Of a stretch of DNA of 64,000 nucleotides, positions 26,180 to 34,761 are shown in pieces. Position numbers and translations under genes: made by a program. The stretch covers positions 1 through 64,000 of the forward strand of contig CAXBML010000010.1 in the NCBI GenBank assembly GCA_963976875.1, given 5' to 3'. The DNA comes from Berkiella_A sp963976875. Its GTDB lineage: Bacteria; Pseudomonadota; Gammaproteobacteria; Berkiellales; Berkiellaceae. The stretch's first letter is position 1, and each line of letters opens with the position of its first letter. The notes under the pieces were generated by a model. The model saw nothing but the letters and a program-made list of their open reading frames with translations, did not search any database and was not told the origin of the DNA.

Positions 26180-27382
26180 TTATACTACCTGTTCTAAAAT
26201 ACTTTTTGCACGTCGCTCCAGAGAGCGTAATCCAAAATCACGTTTGATCAACTCATAGCTTTTTTCTGCCATCGATTTGGCTAAGCCCCGATCTTTGAGT
26301 AATGAAATAATGGCATCAGCAAAATCTTGAGCTTCATCCGCAATCCAAATATGCTCCATATGTTTTACATCCAAGCCTTCTGCCCCTAAAGTGGTCGAAA
26401 CCATTGGTAATTTGCAAGCCCCTGCTTCTAATATTTTAAAGCGAGTCCCAGATTCAAACTGTAGTGGTGTAATCGCCATTTTTGCATGTTGCAAATAAGG
26501 CAATATAGAAGGCACGCGTCCTGCAATTGTAATAGTAGGGTCGTGAATTTGGGCATAGGATACATCGGAGTGTGTGCCCACTATATATAAATGTGCATCT
26601 GAAATTTCTTCAACCACTCTTGGCCAGATATCTTTCAGCACCCAGTCTGCGGCTCTATTCATAGCACTGGTTGACTTACCAAAAGAGCCGGATAATATAA
26701 TCGCTTTATCTGAGAAACCTGGAGGCGGCGCTTCTAGAGTTTTATAAAAATCTAAATCAATGGCATTAGGAAATACAGCTACTTTAGTCGTGTCTGCTGT
26801 GTAACTCTGATAATACGCTGCATCAACATCTGATACTGCCGTTGTGACATCACACCATTGAACCCACTTTTGCTCTTCTTTTTCTTTATCTTCTGCTGCC
26901 TGCTGAATTTTAGCTTTCTCAGAAGAAGATTCTATGAAGGGTAATTCTCGAGCAATAAAACGTGACCAAACACTGTCTGTATCGCAAATAAGCGGAATGC
27001 CTGGGTTCAGCTTATGCACCGCTTCAATTAAATCATGGGAAAGATTACCATATCCAAACCAAATCGCATCTATATTGTGTTGCTTTGCGTATTTTACCAA
27101 GTAGTCTGCGTCATTCACAAAAAGTTTTTTAACAACTTTTTGTGCACGACGAACCCACTTACTGCTAGATAATGATTTTACCGATGGTGAAAAACTAAAT
27201 TTATTTGATTGCTTATGATAAAAATCAATTGCAATATCGCCACCAACTAAAAACTTAGGTACTTTAGAAATAATATGTAGATCAGAAATTTGATGTAATG
27301 CTTTAATCGTATTATCAATGCGTAAATGTGGTCCACTCTTGGGTGGATACTCTATCATGGGAGAGGTAAATAAAACTTTCAT
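26180..27382 (-). CDS. Glycosyltransferase family 4-like protein
   Basis: This is a 400-aa GT-B protein. The start at 27382 (MKVLFTSPMIEYPPKSG) is chosen because it gives a 4-bp ATGA overlap with the upstream gene; a longer frame to 27466 would run into that gene. The C-terminal half has ILSGSFGKSTSAMNRAADWVL, TIAGRVPSILPYLQHA and the donor region FESGTRFKILEAGACKLPMV. It belongs to the operon 28368-21781. Donor and acceptor are unknown. Confidence 0.82.
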   Translation of the reverse strand: MKVLFTSPMIEYPPKSGPHLRIDNTIKALHQISDLHIISKVPKFLVGGDIAIDFYHKQSNKFSFSPSVKSLSSSKWVRRAQKVVKKLFVNDADYLVKYAKQHNIDAIWFGYGNLSHDLIEAVHKLNPGIPLICDTDSVWSRFIARELPFIESSSEKAKIQQAAEDKEKEEQKWVQWCDVTTAVSDVDAAYYQSYTADTTKVAVFPNAIDLDFYKTLEAPPPGFSDKAIILSGSFGKSTSAMNRAADWVLKDIWPRVVEEISDAHLYIVGTHSDVSYAQIHDPTITIAGRVPSILPYLQHAKMAITPLQFESGTRFKILEAGACKLPMVSTTLGAEGLDVKHMEHIWIADEAQDFADAIISLLKDRGLAKSMAEKSYELIKRDFGLRSLERRAKSILEQVV

Positions 27383-28368
27383 ACGACATGTGCCTGCTTC
27401 ATTAAGTATAAATCCCAAGCAACCATTTCTTCTATCACTTGGAATACTGTTTTTTGTGACTGCCATTCTAGAATGCGCTTCGCTTTCGTGTAATCGCCCA
27501 CTAAAGGTATTTTCTCATTCGTTCGGTGAAACTTCTCATCAACAATGACATAGTCATTATAATCTAAGCTAACACACTCAAATGCACATTGCACAATATC
27601 TTTTACCGTGTGTAGCTGATTTGTCGCAACAATATAATCGCCTGGCTCATCATGATTGAGCATTCGCCACATAGCCTCAACATATTCAGGCGCATAGCCC
27701 CAATCTCTTTTAGCGTCTAAATTGCCTAACACTAATTTATCAACCAACCCATTGGCTATACGAGCGACTTGATGTGTAATTTTACGCGTCACAAAGGCTT
27801 CACCTCTTCGAGGTGATTCATGATTATATAAAATACCATTACAAGTAAATATTTGATGTTGTTTTCTATAGCTTTTGCTTAACTGAGCTGCAGCCAATTT
27901 TGATATACCGTATATAGACCGTGGCTCAAACACGGTATTCTCAGTTTGTGGATACTCAGAAGGCGCACCAAACATTTCGCTTGAGCCCGCAAAGTAAAAT
28001 TTACATTTAGGGCAGCTCTCTTTAATGCTGGCCAGTAGAAAATGGGTTGAATTAAAATTATTGGCAAGGATCTCAGTTTCAGCTGCCAGATCATAACTAA
28101 CAAAACTAGTCGCCGCTAAGTGATAACATTCATCAGGCTGAATATCATTGATTAATTTTGAGATGCACAGTTGGTTGCTGGCAGAGCCATAATGAAGTGT
28201 AATTTTGTCAAGGATGCGATGTAAGTTGAAAAGCTTGTTTCCAGCGCCTTCAAATGTTTCTCGCCTTACTAATCCATGGACTTCATAGCCTTTCTCTAAT
28301 AATAGCTCTGCTAGATAGGAACCATCTTGTCCATTAATTCCGGTTATAAAAGCTTTTTGGGGCATCAT
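27379..28368 (-). CDS. GDP-mannose 4,6-dehydratase-like extended SDR
   Basis: This 329-aa Gmd-family protein has the NADP-binding TGINGQDGSYLAELLLEKGYEVHG compressed into the N-terminus, SSEMFGAP, the catalytic YGISK, and the Gmd signature NHESPRRGEAFVTRKI. It converts GDP-mannose to GDP-4-keto-6-deoxymannose, or is a paralogue using a related GDP-sugar. It is clearly a different copy from gmd at 50176-51267. It heads the operon that contains a perosamine-synthase-like aminotransferase, so a GDP-4-amino-4,6-dideoxymannose branch is the simplest reading. Confidence 0.85.
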   Translation of the reverse strand: MMPQKAFITGINGQDGSYLAELLLEKGYEVHGLVRRETFEGAGNKLFNLHRILDKITLHYGSASNQLCISKLINDIQPDECYHLAATSFVSYDLAAETEILANNFNSTHFLLASIKESCPKCKFYFAGSSEMFGAPSEYPQTENTVFEPRSIYGISKLAAAQLSKSYRKQHQIFTCNGILYNHESPRRGEAFVTRKITHQVARIANGLVDKLVLGNLDAKRDWGYAPEYVEAMWRMLNHDEPGDYIVATNQLHTVKDIVQCAFECVSLDYNDYVIVDEKFHRTNEKIPLVGDYTKAKRILEWQSQKTVFQVIEEMVAWDLYLMKQAHVV

Positions 28369-28540
28369 TTCCGCCGCATAATTAGTACCTGTTCTCTAGC
28401 GAGACAGGATAACATAAAGCAACAAAATTAGGACTAATCTTTCAATTGCTTAACTAAACAATAAACCAAACTTTGCCGGTATAAAATTTGAATGGAAAGA
28501 ATTTCTCCTGTAATCTGCCCATACATCAACCTATCTAATA

Positions 28541-29935
28541 ATGCATATGACTAACAAGCAAGATAAATTAAAAAGCTCTTTTAGAGACCCGGCAGGTTTT
28601 CTCTACCGTACAGAGAACAATCTTCTGCGGCAAATCAACCAAATATATAAGCCGCATTATGAGCATCTTGTCACCAGTGGACTATATGATATTTTAGCGC
28701 AGCAATCGGACTTAATTCCCCATTCTGAACAGGATTTAACTCTAGCAAGCACCAACGATGCTTATAAAGTGATAAAACCTGAAACAATTCCATTTATCTC
28801 ATATCCCTATGAATGGTCTGCTGAGCAACTTAAAGATGCTGCGCTACTAACGCTAGACATACAGCTGTCAGCATTGAGAAATAATATGTCGTTAAAAGAT
28901 GCAAGTGCTTACAATATTCAATTCTACCGTGGCAAGCCTATTTTTATTGACACCTTGTCATTTGAAAAATATGAAAAGAATAAACCATGGAAAGCATACA
29001 AGCAGTTTTGCCAACATTTTTTAGCCCCTCTATATCTTATAAAATATACTGATCAAAGATTAGGGCAATTATTAAAAAATTATATTGATGGTATTCCGTT
29101 AGACCTGGCAAGCAAGCTTTTGCCATTTAGAACAAAATTTCATTTGGGGGCACAAATTCATATCCATATTCATGCAAAGTTACAAAATAAGTATGGCTCT
29201 CACCACAAGAAAGTCAATACAAATAACTTTTCAAAGCAAGCTTTTATTCACTTAATACAAGGGCTACATAAAACCATCTCAAAACTAAGCTTCCCAATCC
29301 AAGCTCAGTCAGAATGGTATGACTATTATGAGTCTAATAATAATTATGTCGAAGATTCATTCAAGAAAAAACTAGAAATAATAGATTCTTTTTTATATCA
29401 GTCTAAACCCAGCATGGTTTGGGACCTAGGTGCCAACACGGGAGTATTCAGTCAAGTTGCAGCCAAATATGCACAAAATGTTATCGCATGGGACATAGAC
29501 TTTAACTGTATAGAACAGCTTGCTAAGAGTATTAAAAAAAACAATATTCATAATATTCTACCCCTGCATCTAGACCTTTCAAATCCAAGCCCAAGCATTG
29601 GGTGGGGCAATGAAGAGCGATTATCATTCCCAGAAAGAGGCCCTGCAGACTGCACGATGGCTCTTGGACTCATTCATCATCTCGCAATAAGTAATAATGT
29701 ACCATTAAATGAATTGGCACATTTTTTCAAAAAGATCAGTAAAGAGCTAATCATTGAATTCATACCCAAGGAAGATTCTCAAGTTGAAAAGCTGCTTAGC
29801 TCTCGTGAAGATATTTTTGATCTATATGATATAGAAAATTTTGAACAATGCTTTGATCAATATTTTTCATTAATATCGAAGCAAAGTATAGAGGGCTCTT
29901 CTAGAACGCTTTATTATTACACTCGAAAGGGATAA
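28541..29935 (+). CDS. Class I SAM methyltransferase with long N-terminal domain
   Basis: This 464-aa protein has an N-terminal half (1-260) with SSFRDPAGFLYRTENNLLRQI and FYRGKPIFIDTLSFEKY, known to me only as the N-terminus of a family of methyltransferases in surface-glycan and secondary clusters. The C-terminal SAM domain has motif I WDLGANTGVFSQVA and AWDIDFNCIEQL, with ADCTMALGLIHHLAI as the post-motif strand. It is a lone plus-strand gene between the 28368 operon and the 30248 block. The substrate is unknown. Confidence 0.78.
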   Translation: MHMTNKQDKLKSSFRDPAGFLYRTENNLLRQINQIYKPHYEHLVTSGLYDILAQQSDLIPHSEQDLTLASTNDAYKVIKPETIPFISYPYEWSAEQLKDAALLTLDIQLSALRNNMSLKDASAYNIQFYRGKPIFIDTLSFEKYEKNKPWKAYKQFCQHFLAPLYLIKYTDQRLGQLLKNYIDGIPLDLASKLLPFRTKFHLGAQIHIHIHAKLQNKYGSHHKKVNTNNFSKQAFIHLIQGLHKTISKLSFPIQAQSEWYDYYESNNNYVEDSFKKKLEIIDSFLYQSKPSMVWDLGANTGVFSQVAAKYAQNVIAWDIDFNCIEQLAKSIKKNNIHNILPLHLDLSNPSPSIGWGNEERLSFPERGPADCTMALGLIHHLAISNNVPLNELAHFFKKISKELIIEFIPKEDSQVEKLLSSREDIFDLYDIENFEQCFDQYFSLISKQSIEGSSRTLYYYTRKG

Positions 29936-29948
29936 GTCTCGCGAAATT

Positions 29949-30005
29949 AAAATACAAATATATCTAACACAACATCTGGTTGTAAACTAGACGTATTTGT
30001 ATTTT
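29949..30005. terminator. Long hairpin, probable terminator of the 28541-29935 gene
   Basis: A perfect 12-bp arm (AAAATACAAATA with TATTTGTATTTT) encloses two nested pairs (TCTA/TAGA and ACAAC/GTTGT), giving a near-continuous 57-nt hairpin 13 bases after the stop codon. The 3' arm ends in TTTT. It is AT-rich, so it could instead be a regulatory or processing structure. Confidence 0.5.
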
Positions 30006-30247
30006 ACTGACACTGACATATAGTAAACCAGAATAAAAGTTTGAAAGTTAACACTTGCTTGTTGTGTTAACTGAAAATCTATATATCCTCTCTTGAAACA
30101 CTCTCCCTAGATCAGAAAACTTTAGCACTATGTAAACTTACTTAGCGTGAACAGTTTGAAAGCGATCTCGTTACAGCATATAATCAACTCGCACTAAAAT
30201 ATAACTATTGTAGCCACAATAACTCAATTGAATAAATTATTAATAAT
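30006..30247. other. Intergenic remainder with an inverted repeat and a promoter
   Basis: The 312-base gap 29936-30247 has no gene. Beyond the hairpin at 29949-30005 it contains a second perfect 8-bp inverted repeat (GTTAACAC at 30047-30054 with GTGTTAAC at 30064-30071) and the near-consensus promoter at 30156-30184. I see nothing else. Confidence 0.55.
30156..30184 (+). promoter_or_regulatory. Near-consensus sigma-70 promoter
   Basis: A -35 TTGAAA (5 of 6 consensus) and a perfect -10 TATAAT are separated by exactly 17 bases. Transcription should start near 30191 and run into the methyltransferase gene at 30248, leaving a leader of about 57 nt. This is the best promoter match in the window. 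Confidence 0.75.
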
Positions 30248-31345
30248 ATGAAAAAGATAGTAAAAAAATGCACACAATATTTTGGCTATGAACTAGTCAA
30301 AAAAACTATTCCAACTACGTCACAAAATGGCAACACAGTTGGACATCTCCTATCTCATAGAGCTGACATTAATATTTTTCAATATATTGACCCAAGCCTA
30401 CAAGATTCTGAAAAAGTTTCCTCATTTAAAAATAAGATCAAATCAAAAAGTTATTCGATTTGTTCCTATCCATGCGCTATTTGCAAGCACAATAATTTCA
30501 GCAGTGTTGCCCGCTCTCCAGAAGGTTTTCAGTGGGGTGTTTGCACCAACTGTGGGCTGTTACAACTTTACGCTAGACTTGAATCCAAAGCGCTAAATAA
30601 ATTTTATGAAAGCGGCGAGTATCAAGTCATATGCATGAATAATCTAGATGATAAAATGCACTATCAACTTGAATATCAAGTTAACTCTCTATGTTTTTTA
30701 GATATATTTGAGAAGCTTAATATCCCAATCACAAATAAACATATTTTAGAAATTGGCTGTGGTTCAGCAGGTATATTACGTGCCCTTCAAGAACAAGGTG
30801 CTCATGTTCAAGGATTTGATATCGACCCTTATAGAGTTGACGTTGGGAAGAAACATGTACCCAACCTTTATGTGAAAGATGCTATGGATGAAAGCTTTAA
30901 ACTGCCTCTCAAAATAGATTATATTATTCTTAGTAATATTTTAGAGCACTTAAACTCCCCCCATTCATTCTTGGATAATTTAAGTAAAAAAATACATTCT
31001 TCCAATAATGCTCTTAATACAAAGCTATTAATTGACATTCCTAATCTAGAAACCGCTTCTGAATATTCACCAAACGGGTTTGCATATTTTTTACATATCG
31101 CACATCTTTGGTATTTTAACTCTATAACAGTTGAAAGACTATTAAATACTTGTGGTTTTAAAATTGACTATATTTTCTCAAGGGAATCAAGCTTCACAAT
31201 TATTGCATCAATATCAGAAAGCCCCATTAAGAACAATAATAACGCCTATTGGAACAGTATTTCGGCAATAAACTATGCAAACTACACTCACGATAACAAT
31301 AATTTAAGGAACAAGGTTAAAGAAAAGTTAGAGCATATCTTGTGA
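30248..31345 (+). CDS. Class I SAM methyltransferase with N-terminal zinc ribbon
   Basis: This 365-aa protein has a two-CxxC zinc ribbon (Cys76/79 and Cys99/102, CAICKHNNF ... VCTNCGLLQ). A SAM-binding core follows with ILEIGCGSAGILRAL, GFDIDPYRVD and IDYIILSNILEHL. This layout resembles the sugar C-methyltransferases of the TylC3/NovU group and glycan-cluster relatives. It is the first gene after a strong promoter and leads the block 30248-35988, in which the following genes modify envelope glycans. The substrate is inference. Confidence 0.8.
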   Translation: MKKIVKKCTQYFGYELVKKTIPTTSQNGNTVGHLLSHRADINIFQYIDPSLQDSEKVSSFKNKIKSKSYSICSYPCAICKHNNFSSVARSPEGFQWGVCTNCGLLQLYARLESKALNKFYESGEYQVICMNNLDDKMHYQLEYQVNSLCFLDIFEKLNIPITNKHILEIGCGSAGILRALQEQGAHVQGFDIDPYRVDVGKKHVPNLYVKDAMDESFKLPLKIDYIILSNILEHLNSPHSFLDNLSKKIHSSNNALNTKLLIDIPNLETASEYSPNGFAYFLHIAHLWYFNSITVERLLNTCGFKIDYIFSRESSFTIIASISESPIKNNNNAYWNSISAINYANYTHDNNNLRNKVKEKLEHIL

Positions 31346-31407
31346 AAAGCTGTCAAATAATTTTATAAAAATGCAGAATTTTTAAATAAAGATAAAAGGT
31401 AATGTTT

Positions 31408-31653
31408 ATGAACAAAATATTTTTTCTAGTAACACTTATAGCTATCCCAATGACATCTCATGCTTATATAGATCCAGGCACAGGTAGCTTTATGTTACAA
31501 ATTATATTTGCATCATGTATTGGCGCCATGTTTACGATTAAAATGTATTTTAGAAAAATAAAAGAGAAATTTAGCACACTATTTTCTCGTCATTCACCAA
31601 CAAATGATGACAGTGATGATGAAATTAATCAAAACTCACTAGATAAGAATTAA
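31408..31653 (+). CDS. Small exported/membrane protein with YIDPGTGS motif
   Basis: This 81-aa protein has an N-terminal signal sequence (MNKIFFLVTLIAIPMTSHA), then YIDPGTGSFMLQ and one more hydrophobic helix, then a basic and finally acidic tail. The start at 31408 has an AGG 8-9 bases upstream; the ATG at 31402 lies too close to it. The YIDPGTGS motif recurs in small proteins next to sulfatase-like and MBOAT genes in glycan clusters, though I know no function. It lies 11 bp ahead of the sulfatase-like gene and is likely part of the same unit. Confidence 0.72.
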   Translation: MNKIFFLVTLIAIPMTSHAYIDPGTGSFMLQIIFASCIGAMFTIKMYFRKIKEKFSTLFSRHSPTNDDSDDEINQNSLDKN

Positions 31654-31664
31654 TCTCGAAAAAT

Positions 31665-33197
31665 ATGATCAAAAAATTTGACCTTCATCCCTTATTGATT
31701 GCCAGCATTCCGGTACTATTTATTGGTGCACGTAACTTAAACGAGTTAATGTTTATAGATTTGTTTGTACCACTACTCTTATCACTTGGTTCGGCAACCA
31801 TACTAACCGCGGTGTGCTTTCTTTTCACTAAAAAAGTACAAAGTGCTATATTGCTCAGCTCAGCAATTTTTGCATTTTCTTTTTTATATGGTCACTATAT
31901 TGACTACCTGACTATACGTCATCACGTACAAAGTAGCTTGCAGCTGAACTTATCTTATGCGCTGATAGGGGTTATATTACTAGTTCTCGTGCTAGTCATT
32001 TCATGCTATAAAAATGCACTAAAGACAATTAATTCTTTCATAACTATTACTTCATCCGTATTTTTAGCCCTCATATTCTTTAACGGAAGTATGAGTTATA
32101 TTTCACAAAACAAAAACACACCATCTGCGAGCTCTAATGATTACCCTAAAGTGAATTATGAGCTAAGTTACCACCAAGACACTGAATCTGACGTACAAGA
32201 AAAACCTGATATTTATTACATCATACTAGATGGGTACGCAAGACATGATAGTCTGAAAAACGTGCATGGTTATGATAACCAACCCTTTTTAGAAGACTTG
32301 AAATCTCAAGGATTTTATATACCGACAAAAAGCACTAGCAATTATACTATGACCCATTTGTCGCTACCCTCGTCCTTAAACATGAATTATATCAATCGAG
32401 AAGTTGAGATAAATGGTAACCAAAATTACCAACCCTATTTTCAGTTAATACAGAATTCCCAACTTGTTAAATGTTTAAAAAGTTTCGGCTATAAAATTAT
32501 CACTTTTTCTAGTGGTTGGGGACCAACAAATAATAAATGGTCAACATCTGATTTTCATTTTGGGCAAAGAATATCCTTGTCAGATTATCAAAAAGCCATA
32601 TTGCGCATGACTGCTTTTAGAAACATTATTGACTCGGACGAAATCAGCTTAAGGTTAAATGCACTTAACCAAATCAAAAGTATCCCCAAATTATCTAAGA
32701 CACCTAAGTTCACTTTTGTTCATCTTGTCATGCCTCACCCACCATATTTATTTGATAAAGATGGAAATACTGTTGCTTTGCAACAAACAACTAAAACAGA
32801 AAAAGAATTATATGTGGAACAGATACAATTTCTGAATACCAAGATCTCCGGTATCGTACAATCTATCATTGCGCAATCTGAATCTATACCCATTATTATT
32901 CTGCAAGCAGATCATGGCTCTGAAGTTTATTTAGAAAGTTATAAAGGGGGTACACCATCAATAGAACAAGCCAATGAAAGATTTTCAATATTTAATGCCT
33001 ATTATGGCCCCGACGAACTAAAAGAAAAATTATACCCAACTATCACGCCTGTAAATTCTTTTCGTGTGGTCTTAAATTTTCTCAATATGACCTCTCTACC
33101 ACTATTACCAGATAAAAATTACTTTTATTGGTATTATGGTGATGAAAAAATTCAAGATTTGACTGCTGTGGTTACACAATCACCCTCCGTCTCATAA
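31665..33197 (+). CDS. Membrane sulfatase / alkaline-phosphatase-superfamily protein
   Basis: This 510-aa protein has about four N-terminal membrane helices (1-150) followed by a periplasmic catalytic domain. That domain shows the metal ligand in PDIYYIILDGYARHD, a candidate nucleophile threonine in NYTMTHLSLPSSL, and the C-terminal metal pair ILQADHGSEV. The fold is that of sulfatases, phosphoglycerol transferases and phosphoethanolamine transferases. It could hydrolyse or transfer a sulfate or phospho-alcohol on the glycan. It is next to MBOAT and SGNH-like genes (2 bp gap). The exact reaction is unclear. Confidence 0.8.
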   Translation: MIKKFDLHPLLIASIPVLFIGARNLNELMFIDLFVPLLLSLGSATILTAVCFLFTKKVQSAILLSSAIFAFSFLYGHYIDYLTIRHHVQSSLQLNLSYALIGVILLVLVLVISCYKNALKTINSFITITSSVFLALIFFNGSMSYISQNKNTPSASSNDYPKVNYELSYHQDTESDVQEKPDIYYIILDGYARHDSLKNVHGYDNQPFLEDLKSQGFYIPTKSTSNYTMTHLSLPSSLNMNYINREVEINGNQNYQPYFQLIQNSQLVKCLKSFGYKIITFSSGWGPTNNKWSTSDFHFGQRISLSDYQKAILRMTAFRNIIDSDEISLRLNALNQIKSIPKLSKTPKFTFVHLVMPHPPYLFDKDGNTVALQQTTKTEKELYVEQIQFLNTKISGIVQSIIAQSESIPIIILQADHGSEVYLESYKGGTPSIEQANERFSIFNAYYGPDELKEKLYPTITPVNSFRVVLNFLNMTSLPLLPDKNYFYWYYGDEKIQDLTAVVTQSPSVS

Positions 33198-33199
33198 TA

Positions 33200-34753
33200 A
33201 TGTTATTTAATTCGTTTGCATTTATTCTAGTCTTTTTACCTTTAACATTGATGGCATGCCATTATGCTAGGAGGACATCTAAAGACAATACAATTTATTG
33301 CCTTATTATATGCTCACTCATATTCTACGGTTGGTGGAATGTTAGTTATTTAACGCTAGTTTTATTCTCCTTGGCAAGTAACTATATAATTTCAGCGAAA
33401 CTAATATCTACTCAAACTCAAAAACTTAAAAAACTTCAGCTTTCCTTTGGTATTATCCTTAACCTTAGCTTACTATGCTATTTTAAATATTATAATTTCG
33501 CCATCGAAACATTGACATTCTTTGGCTTCCAATATATCGAAACCAAAACACTAATATTACCTTTAGCTATTTCGTTTATCACATTTCAACAAATTGCGTT
33601 TTTATGTGACTGCTATTTCCAAAAAACAACACAGTTTCAATTAAAAGATTACCTACTATTTATCACTTTTTTCCCTCAATTGATTGCGGGTCCAATAGTA
33701 TATGGGCCAAATATGTTCCCTCAATATAAGAAAAGTAACGCATTTAGAGTTTGTCGGAACAGCCTAGCAATTGGATTTTCTATTTTTCTGCTAGGCTTAT
33801 TCAAAAAAGTATTTATTGCCGATAACTTCAAACCTTTTGCTGATTTGGTCTTTAACTCACCATCGAACGTTAATATCACCTTAATTGAAGCTTGGGGAGG
33901 TGTTTTATGTTATGGGTTTCAATTATATTTTGATTTTTCTGCATACTCAGATATGGCAATAGGGCTTGCCCGAATGTTTAACATTCACTTACCCATTAAT
34001 TTCAACTCTCCTTATAAAGCTAAATCTGTCATTGAATTTTGGCATAGATGGCATATTACATTATCAACATTTTTAAAAGATCATATCTATATACCCTTGG
34101 GAGGAAATAGAAATGGTATCCCAAGAAAATATTCTTATCTTTTTATTACGATGGTACTAGGCGGACTCTGGCATGGAGCAGGATTTAACTTTTTAATTTG
34201 GGGCGCACTTCACGGTATATATTTAATATTGAACCACGCATGGACTGATTCATCCGCCAAAAAATATGCAATCTTTTGTTTGAAAAGTAGATTGTATAGC
34301 TATTTATCCCTAATTATAACCTTTGTTGCCATTATGTACGCGTGGGTATTTTTTAGAGCGGAATCATTTTCTGCTGCCATCAATATTATTCAAGGCATGA
34401 CGGGTATCAATGGAATCATAATCCCTGAGCATTATTTAAATTGGGCACCTATTCCAAATAAATCACACTGGCTTGAATTTTTTTATATACATACTGGTAC
34501 TATCCCACTATTTCAAGGAACACTTGAAATTTCTGCTCTCATGTTAGGATTCATTCTTATATGGAAACTCCCCAATACAAATCAATTTTTTTATAATGAA
34601 TTACCTGCCTATCAAGATTGTCTATACCCACAAAAAGCAAGTGCCATAATGTGGCACCCAGCAAAAACTTGGGCTATGGTATTTGCTTTAGTCTCTGTTA
34701 TCGTACTCATGATGATGAACAACGTAACTGAATTTCTTTACTATCAATTTTAG
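33200..34753 (+). CDS. MBOAT family O-acyltransferase (AlgI-like)
   Basis: This 517-aa polytopic membrane protein has about ten helices. It shows the MBOAT signatures: FDFSAYSDMAIGLARM, FWHRWHITLSTFLKDHIYIP and the catalytic-histidine motif GGLWHGAGFNFLIWGALHG (His325). AlgI-type members pass acyl groups across the inner membrane for O-acetylation of exopolysaccharide, working with a periplasmic SGNH partner such as AlgJ/AlgX. The following gene is a suitable partner. Acylation of the locus glycan is inferred from context. Confidence 0.92.
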   Translation: MLFNSFAFILVFLPLTLMACHYARRTSKDNTIYCLIICSLIFYGWWNVSYLTLVLFSLASNYIISAKLISTQTQKLKKLQLSFGIILNLSLLCYFKYYNFAIETLTFFGFQYIETKTLILPLAISFITFQQIAFLCDCYFQKTTQFQLKDYLLFITFFPQLIAGPIVYGPNMFPQYKKSNAFRVCRNSLAIGFSIFLLGLFKKVFIADNFKPFADLVFNSPSNVNITLIEAWGGVLCYGFQLYFDFSAYSDMAIGLARMFNIHLPINFNSPYKAKSVIEFWHRWHITLSTFLKDHIYIPLGGNRNGIPRKYSYLFITMVLGGLWHGAGFNFLIWGALHGIYLILNHAWTDSSAKKYAIFCLKSRLYSYLSLIITFVAIMYAWVFFRAESFSAAINIIQGMTGINGIIIPEHYLNWAPIPNKSHWLEFFYIHTGTIPLFQGTLEISALMLGFILIWKLPNTNQFFYNELPAYQDCLYPQKASAIMWHPAKTWAMVFALVSVIVLMMMNNVTEFLYYQF

Positions 34754-34761
34754 ATGTCATA

